A DNA stretch of 64,000 nucleotides, from contig CM039510.1 in NCBI GenBank assembly GCA_022432975.1, forward strand, positions 30,430,412 to 30,494,411. The letters are read 5' to 3'. Positions 50,680-62,623 of the stretch are shown piece after piece (position 1 is the stretch's first letter; each line of letters opens with the position of its first letter). This DNA comes from Begonia masoniana. Taxonomy: Eukaryota > Streptophyta > Magnoliopsida > Cucurbitales > Begoniaceae. The notes under the pieces are model-generated. The model did no database searches and was not told the DNA's origin. It saw only the letters and a list, made by a program, of their open reading frames with translations. A program made the translations under genes and the position numbers.

Positions 50680-53600
50680 GACTAACCTCCAATAATTGAG
50701 TAACCATGAAGAACACTCAAACAACATTCTTCACGTAGGCAATAAAAGTCATTATTAGTGTAACCGCATGTTTTGCTATTACTTGATATTTGGAAACAAT
50801 AATAGATTCTAGTAAAAATTAATTAAACGTTTTACTTTATTTTCAACATATTTTTAAGCCAAAAACATAATAATAGGTAAATGTAATAGGTGAAGACAAG
50901 TCGTGAGGTAGGGCTAGAAGATATAATCATAAGCTAAATCTAGCATTATTCAAATTTTAATAGATTTGCTATCAAATCTATTTAAAAAGGATTGCTCGCA
51001 TCAATTAGTACTAATAACAAATCTTTGCATTTTTTGGACAAAATCAATTAAAAGACCACAGTAGTTCACTTTTAGTTCCTTCTTAATTGCTGCCATAATA
51101 ACTCTCTTGAAAAGTTATGTTTCAGCTCAACAACCTCATTTCACACTTTTATATTCAACTAATAAAGTAAAAGATCACAAAAAGTCAGCATCATTGACAA
51201 ATCTAGAGTTATTAAAAATTTAACTCTTTGCAACAATAACAATAGTAACTCATAATTGTGAGAAGATAAAAGTTTGTGCACAACGAATCTCGATTGGACA
51301 AACATAAAAGTCAAATAGTAAACAAAGAAACTCATAATTGTTCTATTGTTTCTTAGATTTCGAGAGTGACCTTATTGTTTAGAGTTGCTTCTACCCCAAT
51401 GCATCTTGTTGCCACCGAAACGATAAAATCAAATTAATTCAAAATGCATCAACAAAAAGAATAAATTAATAGAGGTTTTCTTTGAATTGAGTTCATTTGA
51501 GAAGTGAAATGTGATTGGGATGAAAGAGTTGACCATAGCCGACTCTCTGAATCCATTTTTGGATAATACAAACACATAATCTAATTCTTAGGATAACTAT
51601 TATATCTCAATCCCACATCCTTACATCTCTTCCCTTGTTTGGTCTAAGCAAATTCATATTCTCACTTTGACATTTTCCTAGTTTAAATTTTCAAATGGTT
51701 TAATTCATAAGAATCATGAATACGTTTAAGACGAGACTAGAAATTTATAATGTTGCTATGATTGACATATAGAACTATGTTTGTAAATATATTAAACTCG
51801 CTAACTTTGATTGATCACTTAATTATTAAGATTGTATTGTAATACGTTGCACTTCATTATTATTATTAAATTCGTGAGCTCATAATATAGATGTCAAATT
51901 ATATCGAACAAGAACTCATCAATCATCTAGCATCTCATGCTCAATAACTACGGAAACAACCGAACACCCTTTCGACTTTAAATTATTAGTGATGGCAATG
52001 TCAAACAACAAATTTTGATCATAAAAACATCGAGCATAATTGATTTAGAGGAAGTGAGACATCTACTTTTCATTACGAGCCATAAATTTTATGAACTATA
52101 GAAAAAATCGACCAAAATTATGCCAAATGTTGAAAAAAAAACCAATGTGTTAGCTTTATATCTGAATTTCTTCTAGAATCATACCAAAATTAATGGCTAG
52201 CAAGTCGTCGCACGTGTTAAATAGAGCGAGAACTCCCATAAATCTTGTGTTCTTTCTTTTTCGATCTTTGAATCAAATAATTGTGTTTAAATTTAAAATT
52301 AAGCAACGACGTTAAATATTTTAAAAAAATAGATTTGGATTGATGGATTATATTTACAATTGGATTATTAATATAAATATAAACGTGGCAAGTCACGTAA
52401 AGTCGTAACTTAAACAAAATTATCATTTCATATGTTTTATCATTGTCACGCCATTTTAAATTAAAAATAAATAATTGAAATTTAAGTAGAGTATGAGTCT
52501 TGAATTAATTAACTAAAGCTCAATGTGTAAAACGAGGGTTGGAGAAAAGACATCAAACGTCATCGTTTTTATCAAAAATGAAAACCGTTGAGAAAAGTAG
52601 GTTTGACTGGAAGAAAAGTTGAGAGGAAGAGAACAAATGAAATTAGGGGGGTGAAGCTAAGGATGAATGTTATTGGTTGGCCAAATGACACGTCAGATAG
52701 AGGGTAAGGACAAAGGATAACTACCCTCTCCAAGTAGGCACCTCCTCCAGTTCTTCCCACAATACTTGAATAGCAAGGGTTCCCCCACAATCATTATGGC
52801 CATGTCTATCCTCTCCTAATTCATGCATGCCAATTTCGTGTTTCGAGATTAAATGACTCGTTATTTAATTGCACGAGTAATGTTAAATTTATCTTCTAAT
52901 CGTACGATCTGACGTATTATTTAAGTATCTAAAACATGATTTTGTTTTACTAACAAATATATCCTACGAGTAACAAAATTGCTCAAATGATCTTCATACT
53001 AGATCAATATCTTAACTGCTTGAATCAAGCTCGTAAATTTTTTGTCGGAATCATTGTTTTTAGTGCTCTATATATAGTAGATATGGATGAGGCAAAATCT
53101 GTCGTTTAAAACGATCGAACAAACAACAATTTTCATTCAAACGGGCCTCGGGCTTTGACATGCTAAACAAGTGCACAAGTAATGTATCAAATTTCCATTC
53201 CATCTCAAGGTTGAAAAAGTCAAATTAGAGAATTGAGGTCATTTTTATTCCTATCTTTTTTTTTTTAAATAAACTCATAGCAACTAAGAATATTATAATA
53301 ATTTTATTTGAAATAAATAATGAGATAAAAAACTAGTACTACTTAAAATTAAATAAACAATGAAGTGTTCATAAATCATTTCACTTAAAAAATCCATTTT
53401 CAATGGAAATCATATGACCAATGGATGAAACCATGTCACGTTGTGGCATCTCAGCATGTCACTTGACCCCATCAAATACAGTATCTCATTTGAAATGAAG
53501 CAATATCCCTATCCTTCAAATTCGACCCCACATTGTTTTTGTTTTGTATGTATAATCCAATTATAAATGTTATTTATTATCATAATGAAAATATTAGTTT

Positions 53601-53860
53601 CAAAGCTTGTCATTAATATTTGAACAATACTATATTTACTGGGTCAAATGTAATAAATCTGTCATTTATGATATTAAACTTAATGTTATTTTTAATATTT
53701 CTCAACAAACTTCTTAAATATCATTAACATGGTAGTTTCCAATCACATGATAATCATTGGATTATCCAATCTCAGAGGAAACAATTAAACAAACATTAAT
53801 ATTCACTCAACAATGTTCACAGAAATTGCCGGATCGATCTAAAAAAACTCCTCTTCTGTC
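50680..53860. other. Intergenic, AT-rich, no recognised gene
   Basis: Scattered short frames only. No inverted repeat, LTR border or conserved coding pattern was recognised. It lies downstream of the MCU gene and may hold its 3' UTR just left of 53,867. Confidence 0.5.
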
Positions 53861-53866
53861 ATCTGT

Positions 53867-55116
53867 TTAATGATGAAGAGCACCAATCTGAATATTTTCA
53901 GATTGATTGAACAGAGTGGAAGAGGAGGGAGTAGAGAGAGAAGGTGAAGTAATGCTGAGACGATGATGGTGGTAGCTTCTTCTTCGGAGCTCATTGTACT
54001 TAACAATGTCGAAGCCATGGAGTTTCATTAGCCGCTTCTGTTTGGCGACGAACCTGGTTTGGTAAAAACCTTGAAAAGAGGGTTCAATGGAGGTTCTGAG
54101 GAAGAAGACGTAGGCAGCCATGAAGTAGGTGGAGGTGAGGTAGAAGCAAATGGGCTCCATTACATCCCATGAAAGCTCCCAAAATGTCAGCCTCATGAAC
54201 GCGGCTGTTTGAGCCAGCAAGAACCAGAGACCGCACCAGAGCTCCCGCCGCACCAGAGCTTCGGCCTGTGCATCAATGGCGGATTTTTTATTTTCCATTT
54301 CTTCCAGCTCTTTGTTCCTCTCTGGGTTTACCTCCGCCATGGTCATGAGATCTTCCATTGCTTTTGTTACCTGCAAATCACACCCTATTCAATCATTCGA
54401 AGATTCGATTCAGTTCGTCAACTATTCAAAGATCTCAGTACAATTTTCTGATGATTTTAGGTTCGTGATCAAAGATTAGTCACCACTGATCGAGATTGAA
54501 TGAGTCAATATATGAAAAAAAAAAAAAAACAGGACTAGGGAAAAAAAACAGAGTGAGCTACCTGCTCTGGCCTGAGGAAGACAACGTTTCCCAAAACGAC
54601 GACGTCTCCGGATTCATCAAGCATTTTTGCGAAATGACGACCCTGATCAGGATCCGAATACCCTTCTCCGCAGATCCGAATAAACTCCGGATACCATATC
54701 CAGCTTTTCTCGATGGTTCTCACCCGCGACTTTATCGTCTCCAATTTCGCCGCCTTCAGCAACTTACTCACGTCCTCCATTGTCAGTCCTTCTACCTCCG
54801 CCGTATCCGACCTCGCCGTCACCGCAGCCAAGGAATTCGCCGGCGGGGAACTCAATCCGTCGAGTCGGATCCAGTCCTTGGCAATGCCCATCAATCTAAA
54901 CCTCTCCGTTATGTTTTCCACAATCGATAACGGGTAATTCATCGCCTGAGACATCTCAGGTCTCCCGCCCGCCCTTCTACTGAAAAATCGTCGGAGTACG
55001 GATTTGTCTCCCGGATTGGGCGGAATATTCGATCTCTTAGGGCCAGAAGGAACAAGAGAATAGAGCGAGGAAAAGGAACGAACAAGGGACTGCGTTAGGG
55101 TTTTCTTCGACGCCAT
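53867..55116 (-). CDS. MCU: Mitochondrial calcium uniporter (MCU) pore protein, two exons
   Basis: The pore subunit of the calcium uniporter carries Ca2+ into the mitochondrial matrix. Exon 1 is 55,116-54,562 (185 codons, ATG at 55,116); the intron 54,561-54,371 (191 bp) begins GTAGCT after CCAGAGCAG and ends TTTGCAG; exon 2 is 54,370-53,867 with a TAA stop. The product is about 352 residues, in the plant MCU size range. Exon 1 has a Ser/Arg/Lys-rich N-terminus without acidic residues in the first 30 or so, fitting a mitochondrial presequence. Exon 2 has an acidic coiled-coil-like segment (NKELEEMENKKSAIDAQAEA), TM1 (WCGLWFLLAQTAAFMRLTF), the selectivity-filter motif WDVMEP, and TM2 (FYLTSTYFMAAYVFFLRT). 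The pore Asp and Glu are present. The C-terminus is Ser/His-rich. No lesion is seen. Land plants usually have several MCU paralogs; which one this is cannot be told. Confidence 0.95.
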
Positions 55117-55934
55117 TGCCGCAGTCGAAACAACGTAGGGAAATTAAACGCGGAAAAACGAAGACGAGAAGCTTCAGTTCCAAGTTTGACGGTTTGTTTT
55201 CCGATCCTCATTTTAAAGGCAGAGGTACAGCAGCTACCATTCACGCAGACGTGTCGCCACATACAACCCTATTTCTTGTTCATATCTGAAACAAAACGAA
55301 ATGACTTTTTTACCCTTCAATAATAAGTTTAATTACTAAAATTAAAATAATTATTATTTGATTGTTGTTAACAAATAAATTTGACACATGCTATCAAACT
55401 AATTGTTTTTTAAGGATCATTTAGACAATCTAATACAAAGTCTAATAGGTTACATAATGTCGATAAGTATGCAATCTCGGCTAGCATATTAAATTCGGAA
55501 GAATTTTGAAATTTATTGATATTTTATGGTATATTATTTTCTATTCATAAAAATTATATTTTTATCTATGACTAGCTCGATCATGCCAACAAATAGTAAC
55601 AACTAATCAAAACGGGTGCAATATTTGAATCTATTACTTTGAGACTATCCTAAAAACGTCGAGAAGTCCTTTAATAGTAAATAAACTAAAGTTACGAAAG
55701 TACGAGATAAAAATAAGGCTTTTAGTAGAATAAATGGAAAAGAACAAACAATATAGTAACAACTATTTTCAAACAAATCTTCTCGTGAAACTCCAACTGT
55801 GACATAGATTCTAGCATATTATTGATCATCGTTTATCTAACCACTTAATTTGTTACATGAAAAGTGTTGTTAACCGATGTGACATGGATTCTTGATGTCT
55901 AAAATGGTGATGATGGTCTCATCTAATATTTCAG
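55117..55934. other. MCU upstream region and intergenic DNA
   Basis: The first 130 bp or so is the leader and promoter side of the MCU gene; no clear TATA box was identified. The rest is AT-rich with no gene. Confidence 0.4.
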
Positions 55935-56124
55935 AGTAATACTACATTTACTCTTTTATTCCACCATCTTAAAATATACGTTGACGTGTCGAATAATTAC
56001 TGGTATAATGAATTAACTATTTATAATATATTATATTAATTGACTTTAATTGCACCAGTCATTGTTCGACAAGTCAACATATATTTTAAAAGGGAAGAAT
56101 AAGAGAATAAACGTAGAATTATTC
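55935..56124. mobile_element. Short hairpin MITE-like element (190 bp)
   Basis: The arms 55,935-56,004 and 56,054-56,124 are inverted copies with some mismatches; shared parts are TTTTAAAATATA, GTTGAC and TGTCGAA. A clear target duplication was not found. Confidence 0.6.
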
Positions 56125-56309
56125 AATTTTAACGGAGAATTGACTGTGAAGGAATTGTGCGAAAGATGGGCACATAGAATGTTACTTTGTATATTTGATG
56201 TAATATTCATATGCCTTAGCTTCCTCATACATAATTGTCACAAAATTAGGTCTAATGTTAATATAATGCGACAAATGCACAAAAGCTTGTGATGCTTTTG
56301 TAAAATGGA

Positions 56310-56776
56310 GGATAATTATCAAAATGAATCCTAAAGTATGAGTGCATTTTCAATTAACACCTAAAATTTTTAATTTCATCAATTGACACTTCATAGTTTA
56401 AAGCGTTAGCAATGAACACTCTGTCGTTAACGTCCATTAGATTTTTCCTTCAATTTCGTTTGATCTCTTTCAAAAGATTGGGTTATATAGGGGTTTTCAT
56501 GTTAGATAAGATGTTCTTAGTTTCATCTTTTGAATGTTTGTAACATCAAATGAGAATCACCGTCTAGTTCTTTTTCAAATTAACTTGATGAATTATTGGA
56601 GGGAGGGAGAGAGAGTGAGAAATTTCACAGAGTTCAACAAAAAATCTAACGGATCTTAATAACAAAATATTTGTTGCCAACGACTTAAATTATGATGTGT
56701 CAATTGACGAAATTAAAAGTTTAAGGTGTCCATTGAAAATACCCTCATGCTTCAGGATCCATTTTGATAATTATCC
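56310..56776. mobile_element. MITE, Mutator-like (467 bp)
   Basis: Terminal inverted repeats of about 110 bp start GGATAATTATCAAAATG on both sides. The flanking 9-mers TAAAATGGA and TAAAATATA match at 7 of 9 positions, fitting an old Mutator-type duplication. Non-coding. Confidence 0.8.
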
Positions 56777-56785
56777 TAAAATATA

Positions 56786-57780
56786 TTATAAACTAATATT
56801 ACCCTTTAACACATCTTTTTCTACATTATATACATGTTGGCATGAACAATTACTATTATTTACTTGTTGAATATGGTCTTTATTTGGGTGAATTATTTTC
56901 TTTTGACATTTTCTTATTATATTTAGAAAATAAAAAATTTTCTTTTTATATGTTCAAGCTATTTTATAATGTCTTCGTATGTTAGCTGCATACTTCTATA
57001 TTCAACATTGGCAAAATTAAGCTATCAATGTCCATTGTGCTATGCATGGACGCCATAACAATAAAGCGGCAAAGCCTCGTCATCCAGCCCAAAGTCCTTC
57101 GGGCTGGTTCAACCTAATCTGAGGCCAAATTTTGGCTATTGCAATAATAGGTTTATGCTTGTCTTGGCCAAATCTTGAATCACACCTAACATAACTGTAA
57201 TATGACAGCCAGACATGAAAAACATTTATTTTGAACCAATCTAATAGTGTAAGGTCAGCAGACCAGACCTTGAATTACAATTTTTTTGTCTAAATTGGTT
57301 CAAACTTGTATAGAAGTTCAAGTCATAACATCACCCGATATGCACCCTCCTTGTATCTAGCTATAGTTTCCACCGAGACCAATTTGGTGGAAATCAATGG
57401 CTTGTCTTGTCTGTATCTCGGACGAGATACAAAAAATAAAGCCGATGTTCATAGTGATTTTGTTCGAATCAAACAACCAAGTAGCACGGAATTTAAGGAC
57501 ATCACAGAAACTTGACATTATGATTACACCAACAAGGAAGAAATACATTTGTACAAATAAGTAATACAAAGTCTCCTCAGTGTATGCGAGGAACAGATCA
57601 TTACTTTGAGACATGTAGTTGAAACATTTCAAGTAGGAAGACATACAAAAGAATCTAAGCCAAGATCCTCAATCCTTGAATGATCAAATATCATAATCAA
57701 TGAACTATCTTCTTTCCCATTATTTCTGCCAGCCTAGATTCAATATGAACAATCAAATTAGGAGTGATTAAAACATACCA
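56786..57780. other. Intergenic, no recognised gene; includes the UPF0496 3' side
   Basis: Only short unconvincing frames. The right end should contain the 3' UTR of the UPF0496 gene. Confidence 0.5.
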
Positions 57781-57788
57781 ATAATAGA

Positions 57789-58925
57789 TTATTCTGTGTT
57801 ATGTGTAGATATCTTCTGTAAAATCATATCCCTTGCAGAAGTTACGAACAGGGCACACCTAGCGGAGCGTTTATTCAACTCATCGACAGCATCAGAGAAC
57901 ATTTCCAACCTCCTCTTCACATCACCCAACAGAATCTCCACAGCATCTTTATCACTGAGGCTAAGTTCAGCATTCCATAACAACGGTTTGATCGCTTCCT
58001 CGAATCTACACACCAGATGTCCGATGTTTTCTAATTCCCATAGAAAAAATCGAGAGGCTCTCTCCATCGGGATGATCAGCTTACTTTTCTCCTTCTTTTC
58101 CTTTATATAACGCTTCCATAATGTGTCGCACCACTTTCCGATCGAAGCCACTGGAGCTGTCAATGCAGCTGCTAAGGCTATCACGACCGGCGGAGCTGCC
58201 ATGGCTGCAGCCAACACCGAGAATATCAGGACCGCAGAAAATGCAGCTATGAAAATGACATTCGACACTTTCTTCCATGTCTTCAAGGATTTTAACTTCT
58301 TGTCAAGCTTGTTCTTTTGTTTCGTTAGCTTCTTAAACATTGAATCTTGTCTCTTGTAGACTGAGTGAAACAAATTACAGAACTCGTCTGTAAATGGATC
58401 TCCGGCTTCATGGAATCTTCTCAGTTCTTCAAATGTTTTCTCGTAATTTGCATCGGCCCCCTTTGTCATCTCTTCCTCGAAATGTCGGACAGCAAGTTTA
58501 ATCATCTGCTGGCTATTACAAGCCTGTTTCAAGCAATTCTCGAGAGCAGAACAAAACTTCAATGTTTGGAGACTGTTTTTCAAGTATTCTTCCACTAGAT
58601 GAAACATTTCTTTGTCTCCAAATATATCTTCTCTATACTCGAGAATGAATTTCACCACATCCTGGTCCGTCTCCCTTAAACCATCAGCAACTTCCATGAA
58701 AGCTTCAACTGGATGGGATCTAGTCCCAGCCCCTTTGGCGAGGGCTTGGACAATCCTATTTATACGGCCATGGATAGCCACGTCGCATGATTTCAAATCT
58801 AGATCATCTTCGCAGGAAGCTTCGTATGAACTAAGGCCAGCTGCGTACTCATTCTGAGCACGGATCTGAAGGGACGGAGGAACACAACGAACGTCACTTC
58901 CGCTTTTGCACAGAACTCCCCCCAT
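57789..58925 (-). CDS. UPF0496 (DUF677) family protein
   Basis: I choose the ATG at 58,925 (MGGVLCKSGSD), giving 378 residues, the usual size for this plant family; the open frame continues upstream to 59,069, but that part reads like leader sequence. Recognisable blocks: LSSYEASCEDDLDLKSCDV (about 30-50), FMEVADGLRETDQDVVKFIL, LVEEYLKNSLQTLKFCSALE, a long helical middle, KLDKKLKSLKTWKKVSNVIF leading into a hydrophobic stretch of about 35 residues (AAFSAVLIFSVLAAAMAAPP onwards), then SIGKWCDTLWK. The hydrophobic segment suggests one or two membrane passes. Gly2 and Cys6 could be lipidated (inference). Members are linked to plasma membrane and cell-wall or stress responses in a few cases, but the biochemical function is unknown. 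No intron in the coding part; no lesion. Confidence 0.92.
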   Translation of the reverse strand: MGGVLCKSGSDVRCVPPSLQIRAQNEYAAGLSSYEASCEDDLDLKSCDVAIHGRINRIVQALAKGAGTRSHPVEAFMEVADGLRETDQDVVKFILEYREDIFGDKEMFHLVEEYLKNSLQTLKFCSALENCLKQACNSQQMIKLAVRHFEEEMTKGADANYEKTFEELRRFHEAGDPFTDEFCNLFHSVYKRQDSMFKKLTKQKNKLDKKLKSLKTWKKVSNVIFIAAFSAVLIFSVLAAAMAAPPVVIALAAALTAPVASIGKWCDTLWKRYIKEKKEKSKLIIPMERASRFFLWELENIGHLVCRFEEAIKPLLWNAELSLSDKDAVEILLGDVKRRLEMFSDAVDELNKRSARCALFVTSARDMILQKISTHNTE

Positions 58926-59400
58926 TGTTGCTATGGTCCAAGCCTCCAAGGATTGAAAGAAAACACAGAGATTGAAGTCTGAAGCGGAATTCAGATGTAA
59001 CAAAAGATAATTCCAACTCTTTCCTTCTCCTCTTTCTCTTCTAATCACTCGCCAAAGAAGCAAGAACAATCTCAGATCTTGAGGGAAATCAAGTACTATC
59101 TACAACTCAGATTCAAAATCTTACAAAAAATGCAGCAGTTTAGACAAGAATCAATGAATGAAAACCCAGATGGCTCAACTTTTACCTCGGAAACTAACGA
59201 ATCGGATCTAACCGAAAAAGGAACAAGAACCCAAAAATGAAGGATATCCAACACAGCCCACAGAAGGGATAGCAATGGCCGACGTCAAAATCAGAAATAT
59301 AAGGAGGAGGAGAAAGTAGGGTTCGAAGGGGACGGAAGAGGGGAGGGAAAGTGAAGGAAAGGAGGAGGAAAATGAGAGTGGGTTGACGCTGCTCCGAATC
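58926..59400 (-). promoter_or_regulatory. Leader and promoter side of the UPF0496 gene
   Basis: A less AT-rich stretch upstream of the chosen ATG, with purine-rich GGAGGAGGAG tracts on the plus strand near 59,300-59,370 (CT-rich on the gene strand, as in many plant 5' UTRs). A leader intron is possible but I could not define it. Confidence 0.4.
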
Positions 59401-61091
59401 TACGCTTGACTGCGGTCACTACTTTGAAGCCGTCAAAATGCGGAAATTTCTTGACGATGATAACACTCATACAACACGGAGTCCCTTCTGGGTCTAACTT
59501 ATTTTGAAGTCCTACTATTTTACAGTTTTATAAGATTAACCTATAAGTCGAAAGCCATGGTTTTCCGTATGTCTTCAGATAGGGCCCCACTAATCCGGCT
59601 AGCCAGTGAGCGTAATACTTGCTGAGGCGAACTCAACTTGATTCATTTAATTTTGAATGGCAAGCGGCCTTGAATTGAAATTTTTCGAAGTAGCCTCCTT
59701 AAACTCAGTTTGTTGAACTCGCTAGATTTAGTGAAGTAGATTTTTTTAAACTCAGCTCATCTCGACCTATTCATTTATCATCTCTACTTCACTCTAACGT
59801 AATATGGCGGGTTCTTGTAATCTATAGTTTTAACTGTCTATTTTGTATAATAATAATTTTTACAATTAACAAATGATACATAAATGTTACATAAGATTAC
59901 GAGACTAAAATGTAAAATTAGAATGTAAGCCTAAACTTGCTAATTTTGTGATAATTTTCATTGGAAAGAACTATATTCATTCTAGTAGTATTTATTTCCT
60001 CGGACGGAGCTATCGTGTGCTTCTCGACAAACAAATGAGATTAGTCAGATTGATGAGTTTGGATGCCCTTCTCGAATTGACTTGCATCTTGATTGAGTTA
60101 AATAAAAAAGCATTTAATTGAAATTAATTTTTATTTGTCATGGAAAGGATAGTTCATATTTTAATATAAATTAAATAAATGCATTTTAATATTCATGGCT
60201 TACAAAAGATTTCATTTTTTAAGATATAATCATATTACAAATAATTTAATTAATTAATTATAAAATTATAAGGTAGTTAGATGTAATAAATTATAAATTA
60301 TTAAAAATTACGAAAAGTGTAATGAAAGCATAATGTTTGATTTATTTTTAGATTATATATTAAATTATTGTTTTTTAACAAATAGAACATCCAACTTTCA
60401 GTTGTCAACAATTTAAAATTTATTGTCAATTAATTGTTAAATCCAGGACATATATATCACGTTTTCTATTTAAGCAGATGTTCTAACATGATTTATAGCA
60501 TTTTCAAAAGATTGCTACGACATTTCGAAGTCGGGCGATCTTCTCTCTGGTGATTTTGAATTTCATCGTGAAATTGTTTAATTTTAGTATTTTTTTCATA
60601 TTACATTTATCAATTAAAATATCAAATTTAAAAGAAAAATTTATGAGGCGGAGTTAACAATTCAAAAAAAGCTTACTTTCAGTCAACGTAGGAAACCTCC
60701 CTTAGATAGATTTGCATATTCTAATAAATCTTTTTTAATCACTAGTAAAATAATTAAAATATATTATAATTATAAAAATAATCTATGGTTTTTTATAATA
60801 CAAAGAGAAAAGAATAAATTATGTTTTCTATTTCCAATCACTTTTCCTTTCTAGAAAAATTGAGGAACTTTCTGGAACAATCGTGATCAATCCTCTCTCT
60901 TTTTATGCACGTTTTGATTTGAATTTTGCAGTTAAGGAATCATTAGAATTCTGGGATGAAATTTACAAGAAACTTATAAAAAAATACCGTGTTCAAAACG
61001 TGTACTTTTGCATGCTCAAACATTTGCTAGTTTACAATAATTCATGTGTCAAAGAATATGTCAAGGCTTCCGCACACAACGGGATCAAGTA
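59401..61091. other. Intergenic, AT-rich, no convincing gene
   Basis: An 84-codon frame at 60,883-61,137 begins with GTG, has no recognised domain and runs into the MITE at 61,101; it is not called. Confidence 0.5.
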
Positions 61092-61100
61092 TACCTATAA

Positions 61101-61498
61101 GGAAAAAATTCAAAAAATAGATCTGACTATCAATTAGGTTAAAAAAAATAGATCAAATTAATTTTTCGTCAAAAAAATAGTTCAAAGTATGAAAAATGGA
61201 CAAAAAATGATTTTGCGGCAAACCGTTATGCTCCCACGGGGAGTTTTCTGAAGGAGAATGGGCACGTGCACGCAGGGGATCTTCACTCTCAAAAATGCCC
61301 CCACAGAGAACAGTTTGCCATTCTCCCTAAGCGGCAAACTGTTCTCCTTCAGAAAACTTTTCGCGAGGACATAACGGTTTGTCGCAAATCTATTTTTTGT
61401 TAGATTTTTATACTTTCAGTCTTTTTTTAGACGAAAAATTAATTTGATCTATTTTTTTGAATCTAATCAATAGTTGGATCATTTTTTGAATTTGGCCC
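61101..61498. mobile_element. MITE, Mutator-like (398 bp), perfect 9-bp target duplication
   Basis: Flanked by TACCTATAA at 61,092-61,100 and 61,499-61,507. The terminal inverted repeats start GGAAAAAATTCAAAAAAT and GGGCCAAATTCAAAAAAT and extend, with gaps, to near the centre, including GAAAAATTAATTTGATCTAT and AGTTTTCTGAAGGAGAA. The whole element can fold into one long hairpin. Non-coding. Confidence 0.9.
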
Positions 61499-61507
61499 TA
61501 CCTATAA

Positions 61508-62623
61508 TTTGACAAAGTTGGGAGCCATAATTTATGCAACTGGCTGAAAGGAAAAAGACAACAATAATGGAGCACAGATTATTAGTTTTAAGCGAGTTCG
61601 TTATGAGATTGACGTAATTAATGCTAATTATAAGTTAATGATTTGTGAGTAATAAACTATATGCGAAAGTTTTTATAAATTATTTTCACTTTGCAAATAC
61701 ACTCAAAAAGTGGATATTTTTTGAGTAATGTATTTATTGAGGAAGATAAATTTTTACTAGGAGACTCGTTTCCTAAAAGATTGCAAGTGTTTGAAGTTTA
61801 ATCATTTGCTGAAAACCAAAGATGTTTTGCAGACAGAAGCCCAAACTAAAACAATGTGTAAAATAGAACTCTAGCGGTCCTGCAGTCTAGAGAGCAATTT
61901 TGACCGTGGACAAGGAAGCAGAAGCCCAGTCCCGAAGTAGTGTGATTTTGAAGATCCATTAGCGGACGATGAGCGACAGGTGCAGATGTCAAGCCAAACA
62001 CGGAAATAATTTCGTGGAAGCCCCGCATAGAGACAAGGACTTCAAACTAAAGCCTCTGCGGATGCCCGGTCACGAAGTGCAGACAGGAAGTGAGGTAGCC
62101 CACATCTTAAACCGCGGAAGCCCATTGTCTCTTTGTTGTCTCCAACAACTATATACCCGCTAATAGCCAGAGAACACCCACAACTCAACATTTTGAAGAG
62201 GACTATAAATAAAATCGCACTTCTTTGTGTAAACTACCTTGAGTCATTCTTACTAAAGTACTGCCAATTTTTCTGTGAAGTATTCCACTCTTTGTTTAAC
62301 TCAACTTTCTCATTTCAACCTGAGATTTCTATTTATAAGAGTTTGGTTATTTATGCTTTAACTTTCAAACACTTCTACTCTTATATTGGTGAAAGATCAA
62401 AGGGTGATGTCTGTGCAAGAGTCCAGTGTAAGATTTGATTGAAATCAGCAAGATCAATAAATCATAACTAGAAGGTTTAGTGAGGAAAAAATCTTCAAGA
62501 CAGAGTCTTGAAGCGCAAACGTAAATAAAGTTGGTTGAACTGCATTAATAAATTGGTTGCATCTTTCCCTCTTACTTTTTTGCTCATTATTGTTGATATT
62601 CGTTGAATATTAAACTTAAGATA
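61508..62623. repeat. Copia LTR-like tract
   Basis: 62,440-62,600 (CTTCAAGACAGAGTCTTGAA, then a TTGGTTGCATCTTTCCC region) has the style of the 3' part of a copia LTR on the plus strand, with a TATA-like CTATAAATAAAA at 62,203. The left border is unknown. It is interrupted at 62,624 by the next LTR. No gene recognised in 61,508-62,160. Confidence 0.45.

Noticed and set aside
58926..59069. Longer start of the UPF0496 protein
   Set aside because: The extra 48 residues look like leader translation and the family normally begins close to the MGG start at 58,925.
60883..61137. 84-codon frame with a charged, folded-looking sequence
   Set aside because: It starts with GTG, matches no known domain and continues into a MITE across its target duplication.
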